Shown here one piece after another: positions 58,847 to 64,000 of a stretch of DNA of 64,000 bases. The translations under genes were made by a program, and so were the position numbers. The notes beneath the pieces are model-generated. The model ran no database searches, was not told the origin of the DNA, and saw nothing but the letters and a program-made list of their open reading frames with translations. Source of the DNA: Collybiopsis luxurians FD-317 M1 (taxonomy: Eukaryota > Basidiomycota > Agaricomycetes > Agaricales > Omphalotaceae). The DNA lies in contig KN834764.1 of NCBI GenBank assembly GCA_000827265.1, forward strand, positions 788,837 to 852,836. Reading direction: 5' to 3'. Within the stretch, counting starts at the first letter, position 1. Every line of letters begins with the position of its first letter.

Positions 58847-60982
58847 TGTATAAAGGAGACTAACAAATTCAAGGTGTATAACACCAATGCGAACATCAGA
58901 ATCGCGCCTTTGAGTCTCGATATTCACGATTGCCTGGCCTCATGAGCATCGACTGTCTGAGAGCCTGGCAGTCTGACTCACCTGCAAGGCGTTTCCCGCC
59001 TCTAAGCAAGGGTGATAGAAGGTACCAATAAACTTCAGGACATCTGCAACCCTCGCAGCAGGCTCAAGCAGAGTATTGACGACTGAACTGGCCCTGGAAA
59101 CCAGCTTATTCCTCCCCTCTTTGGACTCTTGAGCCTTCTTAATCACAGGTTCTGCCTCATTTAGGCTGGCTTCGGCGTCTTCGATGCTTCTCATAGCATT
59201 CTTGAATATCTCATCTAAAATAGAAAATGAGCACAAATTTTTAGCAGTTGTAGTAGGTATACCAAAGCCCATGGGATGTTCTGGTTCAGTGCTCGCCATC
59301 TCGCAGTGCCGAATCCTAAGGATGAGTGAAGCAGATTCCTTCTGAAGGAGACTTTATATAGACCGCTGACTGACGCCGCGGAGAGAGAAGGCTTGTGAGC
59401 TTAATGCACTTGCATATAGCATTTACATTGTGTTCGATCAGTGATCGGCAATGGAACTTGGAGCTTGAAGCCTGAAGGTGGAGTGCAATTGCAATCGGCC
59501 GCTGCGGCTTCGTTGGTCGCCTTCTAGAGCTTACAGGCGCCAACAGAAGCAATCAAACATCAGGTGCTAGTGCAAGTGATTGACAAGTCAGATCTTGGGA
59601 AGCTTAAGACTTGTATGTAAAAGTTGAAAAATATATCTTCATACCGAGGGAAAAAGGAATGATATATCTTGGATTGGCTCTGGGTCCGAGCGCTGGATCT
59701 TTCTACATTGGATTTGAACTGAACTTATCGCAAGTAATACTGCTGATGTTCTTAGTGTGAATGAGCTGGTGGCGAAGCTATATGAAGGGGGTATTGGGTA
59801 ATTTGTACCTTATTTTGCATATGTATCATGTAATTTTTCTTCCCTCCTCGCTACTTCTAGCTGTTCAGCCTATTCCGAAAGCGGAATTCCGATGCGTAAT
59901 ATCTAATAATATTTCTATCTATCTATCTTAGATCTAGCCTTTAGGCATCACAAAACACAATGTTTTAGCTGGCACCAAAGCTACAAGCACTATCATTAAA
60001 GTGTGGGTATTGCTTAGTTTGCCATTTTTGGCACCCGAAACAATCGGAAGAGAGGAAGGAAGGAAGAGCTTTTACACAATTTTTACATGGCATGATTCAA
60101 ATCTGAACATAAGTTTCCACCATCCAGACGTTGTTTCGATGGTGATACCCGCCTCTAGGACATAACAATCAACTCTAGCGGTGTCTGCAATACAAGTAGT
60201 GCCAATTTTTCTCAGAGGAGTGAGTGAAGTTCCTATCGGGTGACTTTAGCTACCACATCCTCTGAATAAGTTTCAATAAATAATTACAGCATAAGTACTT
60301 ATTTGATAGTAAGATACTGCCAAATCCAGTTCAGCTCAAGCCTCGCTGACAATCAAGTACAACGAATCACGAGCGAGCTTATTCGAGCACGGATAATTTC
60401 AACTATTCTCAGAGCTGTCAAAATTCAACCTGTCGCTTGTGCAAAATTTTCCAAAATCGCTATCATATATGAAAATCATATCTGCTACCCTCCCTGCACA
60501 TCAAAGTATAACTGTTACAGACGCCAGGAGTCAAAGATGATGCATTGTGCAATCTTTGAGCATTATAAGAATACCTGAAACGACAGGTTTTTCACAAGTT
60601 TTTCACTTGCGGGAATCAAAGATGTTTACAGCAGACTATGAAACAAATTCAACTCATTGATGACTGTCAGCGCCAGCTATCTATCCGTCACATAGATCAA
60701 ACGCAATACTTAATCGACCTCGACCATTGTACCCACTGGCATTTGGATTTAGATTGAAGCTCTTGTGTCTGCACAAGATGGTGAAGCTACACAGTGGATT
60801 TCTAATTTCGCAGGTCAAAGACACATACTCGCTCTGTCACAATAATATTAAGGGACTGCCAACTACATACAGTAAGTCACTGCTTGCCCCGAGCTTTCTG
60901 GGTTTTTGCCGTCCGCTCTCTTCCTTTTGTTGTAAATGTGAAGGACCTGATGTTAATTTCAAGTGCCATATTTACAGATACA

Positions 60983-61290
60983 GGAGCTTTAATCTGCACC
61001 CAAATGGCAAGTGAATTGTTCAAGGTCAATTTTGGGGTTTTTGGATGGGTAACAGCAATCAATGAGTTGATCTTTGTGATGCTGAAAGATGGACACACAA
61101 GAGCTTCAATCTGCACCGAAATGACAGGCAAACAGGTCACGGTTAATTTTGGCTTTGATTCATGTGCTGGATAGGTAGCTGGCGCCGAAGGTGAAGATTG
61201 AGCTGATCTTTGTGATGCTCGAAGATGGACATAAGAGCCTCAATCCGGCAGGCAAGATCGACTTTTGATGTTGATGCATGTAATAGCCTA
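60983..61290. repeat. degenerate tandem repeat, unit about 119 bp
   Basis: AGCTTTAATCTGCACC at 60984, AGCTTCAATCTGCACC at about 61102 and AGCCTCAATCCGGCA near 61230 start successive units. Each is preceded by TTGATCTTTGTGATGCTGAA-like sequence and contains a GGTCAATTTTGG / GGTTAATTTTGG core in the first two. A fourth weak remnant (GTTGATCTTTGCGATGCTCA) is near 61553. Confidence 0.65.
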
Positions 61291-63123
61291 TACTCGTGGT
61301 CACCAAAAGTGACCATGGTTTTATAACCAATGCATCGAAAATTTTGCAGCATTACTGAGTACTAAATTGGAATTAAGCAATGACATGCTACTAGTACATT
61401 GGACTGACCTAGAGCTATATATACTTGAGATATTTTAGAGAAAGAATGGGTGTAGTGCAAGCAGGACAGGAAAAAAAATTTTGCACAGAAGTCACATAGC
61501 GGTTACTTTTGGTAACCCCGAGTAGTTGGCGCTAATAAGTAGTGATTAATAAGTTGATCTTTGCGATGCTCAAAGATGCATATATTCTCAACTCCTGGGC
61601 CAGGAGTCGGTCCTAGTATCTGAGTCTGTTATATTTGAAGCACAAACACAAGGGGGATGGCGCCGACAATTTTGATAGCGGTTTTGGAAAACCTTGCAAG
61701 AGTCAAATTTGAAGTTCATAACATAGAAATAGTCCGTGCTCGAGCAAGCTTGCTTCTTGTACACCCTTTATTCAAGATAGCCAGGGAAATGGATTTGGAA
61801 GTCTCTAATATGGTGTAAACAGTCATGGGAATTTTTCAAGAACAGCTTTGACTGTGGCAGCCTCGGTAGTGGTATTACCTGTTTCGTGGATAAGTACTAC
61901 GTTGGGGGTCATCAGGGCAGGGAGATCTACAGCAGTGGCATAATCATCAGTTGGGAGCTTGTCTTCTCATTCTGCGGGAGTCCCAGAGGCAGTGGTTTCA
62001 GAACCGAGATAACCTCTGAAAACCTACATCCAAACTTATTGCAAATTTACACCACGCCATGTTTGTGCCATGTACAGATCTTCTTTCCTCCCTTCCGATT
62101 TCTATGGATGAAAGGTCAACGAAACGTGGCAAACCAGTAAGGAATACCCACACTTTCATGATACTGGTTGCACCTTTGATGGCCCCCAAAATACCACTGA
62201 GTACATCGTGTGATGCTGAAAGGTTGGATATATTTTTCCATTACATATAAGTCTTAACTTTCCCAATATCTGACCATTGGGATCTATACGCTCCACGATT
62301 GCTTATGAAGGCAGGCAACGACGCGAAGCGCCCGATTGTAATTGTGCTCCACCTTCAACGTTCAACCTGTAAGCAACCTGTAACTTCCATCGTTGATCAA
62401 ACAAAAATTTAAGTTTATGAGAAAGTGCATTGAGCTCATAAGTCGTTCTTGTGTAACCTGGAGTCAGGACTCGTGATTTAGCGATCTAAATAGAGGCCCT
62501 TCCAAAAAAGATCCGCTTCACTCGTCCTTCCCTGAACAAGACAACTTTGTTGGCGGTAGTTTGGAAGACTCGATTCTAGCAAATTAAAAAGCCTTACATG
62601 ACTTTTACAATGACGTAATGAGTCGCGTTCTTCGCGCTTGTCAAACTTTAACTCGCTCTTGAGACGATTTAGAGATCTCCCAGCGAGTCCACTAGATCTC
62701 TCTTGCTCTATAGGCCTCTGGAATTCTCACTTGAAAGACATTGCACATACTATTTCGTGACCCCAAGGCTCTTGCCTGCGGTGCATCATCATACACGCAT
62801 ACACATTTCTTTCTACCGCCTCTCATGTTGAAACTGTCATTTGCTATAACTACTTTCTGACTCCCCAACATGGCCTTTTTGTGGAATAAGATAGAGTACG
62901 TCGAAACGAGTTTGATAACATATAGAAAAGAGTGTAGTGGCGGCACCTACGCAAAATTCTCCTCTCCTCCTCTCCATGTCCTTTTTGTTTTCTGTTCATC
63001 TTCACGTGCCCTCAACTCTAACTGACAACGATTCACAGTTCAAGGTCATAATCGCAATGGTAATGCACTACACAGATGTGGACATCAGGCGTAACTTGTT
63101 TTTCGCTTAAGCATATTGTGTAC

Positions 63124-63182
63124 CTCTCTCTCTCTGTCTCTCTCTCTGTCTCTCTCTCTTTCTGTCTGTCTGTCTCTCTCTT

Positions 63183-63216
<34 letters not shown>
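63124..63216. repeat. CT/GA microsatellite
   Basis: About 93 bp of CT repeats with some CTGT steps, 30-125 bp downstream of the stop codon of the EF-hand paralogue, so in its 3' flank or untranslated region. Confidence 0.9.
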
Positions 63217-63217
<1 letters not shown>

Positions 63218-63248
63218 CGAACTGGATATTATTCGAAACCAGATGACC

Positions 63249-64000
63249 TCAGTACTCGTCGTCCTCATCCTCACCGTACCCTGGGTTTTCATCCTGTGCT
63301 TCACCTTCGTCGTCATTCACTGGGTATTCTTCCTGGTGTTCTTCACCCTGCTCACTCCCTTGCTCATCTTCGTCATTCTCTCTCTCGTCTTCTCTCTCGT
63401 CCTCTCTCTCGTTGTCCTCTACATCGCCAGCATTGCCAAGTGAATTGTATCGGTCACGCGCATCCTCCTCCTCCTCCTCCTCCTCCTCCTCATGGTAAGA
63501 TGGCTTGAAGCTCCTAGGCTTCGGTTGCGCTCGCTGTGTCTGTGCTGTAGTCCCATATGGCTGCCTTAGATCTGCCGAACCTCGATATTGGGGCCCTTGG
63601 CTCTGAGATATAGAACGGGTTTGCGTTGCGCCGATCGACTCTTCAACGCGGCGATCTGGTTCATCGTGCTGCTCACTGGGATTCTGCTTGTCATCTTCTG
63701 AGCCCCACTCGTCCTCGCTATCCCAGTCACTATATTCTTCTTCCTCATCTGAATCAAACTCCTTGTAATGTTCCTATTCACAAGAGTCAGTACTAGCGCA
63801 AAGCCAGAAAGATATGTAGAAAATTTGCAGACCTTGTAATAGTCCTGGAAAAGACCATTGACATAGTAGCGTATCTGCACATCCACGTCCTGTCGTTGGC
63901 GTCTCCAGATACGTCTCAGGTCGGAAATCCGATTAAAGACGACGCCCACAATATTGTTCATAGTGTATATTGCTTCTTCAATGTCCTCATCCTTGACAGT
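63249..64000 (-). CDS. EF-hand family protein, C-terminal part (runs off the window)
   Basis: Paralogue of the broken gene at 50.8-59.3 kb. From the right edge it reads VKDEDIEEAIYTMNNIVGVV, RISDLRRIWRRQRQDVDVQI and YYVNGLFQDYYK. A GTCTGC donor and AATAG acceptor lead to EHYKEFDSDEEEEYSDWDSE, then a glutamine- and proline-containing segment, nine glutamates in a row (encoded by a TCC repeat on the plus strand near 63463-63491) and an acidic end GYGEDEDDEY with a TGA stop at 63249-63251. At the position of the premature TGA in the other copy this one has CGA (RRQRQD). The N-terminal part is outside the window. Confidence 0.75.

Larger units (their letters stand above)
53608..58851 (+). mobile_element. 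Ty1/copia LTR retrotransposon with target duplication
   Basis: Two 385 bp LTRs (53613-53997 and 58462-58846) start TGTTAAA and end TTAACA. The 5 bp flanks TGTAT at 53608-53612 and 58847-58851 are identical. The LTRs differ at about seven bases and two 1-nt gaps (about 98% identity), so the insertion is recent. A purine tract (AGGGGGAG) lies just before the right LTR. The internal gag-pol order is gag, protease, integrase, reverse transcriptase, RNase H, the copia order. It lies in antisense orientation in the EF-hand gene, in or near its second intron. Confidence 0.95.
50827..59299 (-). pseudogene. EF-hand family protein gene split by a copia element and carrying a premature TGA
   Basis: The ATG at 59299 opens MASTEPEHPMGF; after a 50 nt intron it continues DEIFKNAMRSIEDAEASLNE, then VNTLLEPAARVADVLKFIGT and FYHPCLEAGNALQ, ending at a GTGAGT donor near 58970. 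The copia element (53608-58851) follows. Beyond it the gene resumes with LLSKMTALMREFGEFCQ, KLADFHQRLADWKTSFNNLL, RGVDEKLKNLYPVFAKI, an NDALIGELAKKLDVQL segment, LIKDEDMKTVWQ and an EF-hand loop DDDASGYISIEE split by an intron. Coiled-coil helices follow, then FYVNGLFSDYF and an acidic tail ending NENGNWD. An in-frame TGA at 51375-51377 replaces the CGA found in the paralogue at 63-64 kb. The order (N-terminal helical bundle, EF-hand, acidic tail) fits a basidiomycete EF-hand family of unknown role. Confidence 0.7.
59300..63248. other. EF-hand gene promoter and long gene-poor stretch
   Basis: About 4 kb with no supportable gene. It contains a decayed tandem repeat (about 60983-61290), a short TATC run (59918-59930) and, next to the paralogue at the right, a CT microsatellite. 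Open frames at 60303-60578, 60727-61174 and 61886-62250 lack domains; those near 61 kb only reflect the tandem repeat. Confidence 0.45.

Noticed and set aside
61638..61820. Short plus-strand frame starting MAPTILIAVLENLARVKFE
   Set aside because: Hydrophobic and open for about 53 codons, but unlike any family I know and without splice or promoter support; not reported as a gene.
63107..63316. Arg/Glu-repeat protein encoded by the CT microsatellite
   Set aside because: The frame differs from that of the acidic EF-hand exon, which ends at a TGA at 63249-63251; the open frame is a by-product of the repeat.

Overview
The window is nuclear DNA from a filamentous basidiomycete, most likely an Agaricomycete. 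This rests on dense short introns (about 50-70 nt, GTRNGT...YAG), genes cut into many small exons, and the protein families present: PL4 rhamnogalacturonan lyase, GH16-like secreted protein, phytase-like secreted proteins, T2 ribonuclease, a DUF6534-type membrane protein, EF-hand proteins of a basidiomycete-type family, and an FHA-RING ubiquitin ligase. No species can be named from the sequence. The exon coordinates given were worked out by eye from splice sites and reading frame.

Layout. 0.6-11.9 kb: secreted plant-wall and phosphate enzymes, namely a GH16-like gene (-), a complete PL4 lyase (+) and two tandem phytase-like genes (+) created by a 3.3 kb duplication that also copied the 3' end of the lyase as a pseudogene. 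12.3-17.4 kb: a short-chain dehydrogenase (+), a TAP-like serine hydrolase (-) and a small NTF2-like protein (-). 19.5-26.7 kb: an NmrA-like oxidoreductase family, with two intact copies, one fragment and one copy killed by CGA-to-TGA changes. Between them lies a 466 bp hAT-like MITE carrying telomere-type repeats. 27-32 kb: CpG-poor DNA with a second MITE and an unrecognised gene that contains the most unusual structure in the window: about twenty consecutive 3-nt exons, each between ordinary introns and all in phase 0. 32.6-36.9 kb: T2 RNase and DUF6534 membrane protein, both (-). 38.5 kb: a tRNA-like locus. 39.1-48.3 kb: a 3.7 kb tandem duplication giving two seven-helix membrane proteins and a truncated RING-gene copy beside the intact FHA-RING gene. 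50.8-59.3 kb: an EF-hand family gene (-) whose 5' part is split by a 5.2 kb Ty1/copia element with 385 bp LTRs and a perfect 5 bp target duplication. 63.2 kb to the end: a paralogue of that EF-hand gene, running off the window.

The genes do not form one pathway. The left side is a secretome cluster for pectin, glucan and phosphate use; the rest is a patchwork of recent tandem duplications and non-autonomous transposons. One mutational pattern links the decayed loci: the in-frame stops in the copia element, the dead NmrA copy and the EF-hand gene are all TGA at positions where arginine (CGA) is expected, which points to CpG-directed C-to-T mutation.
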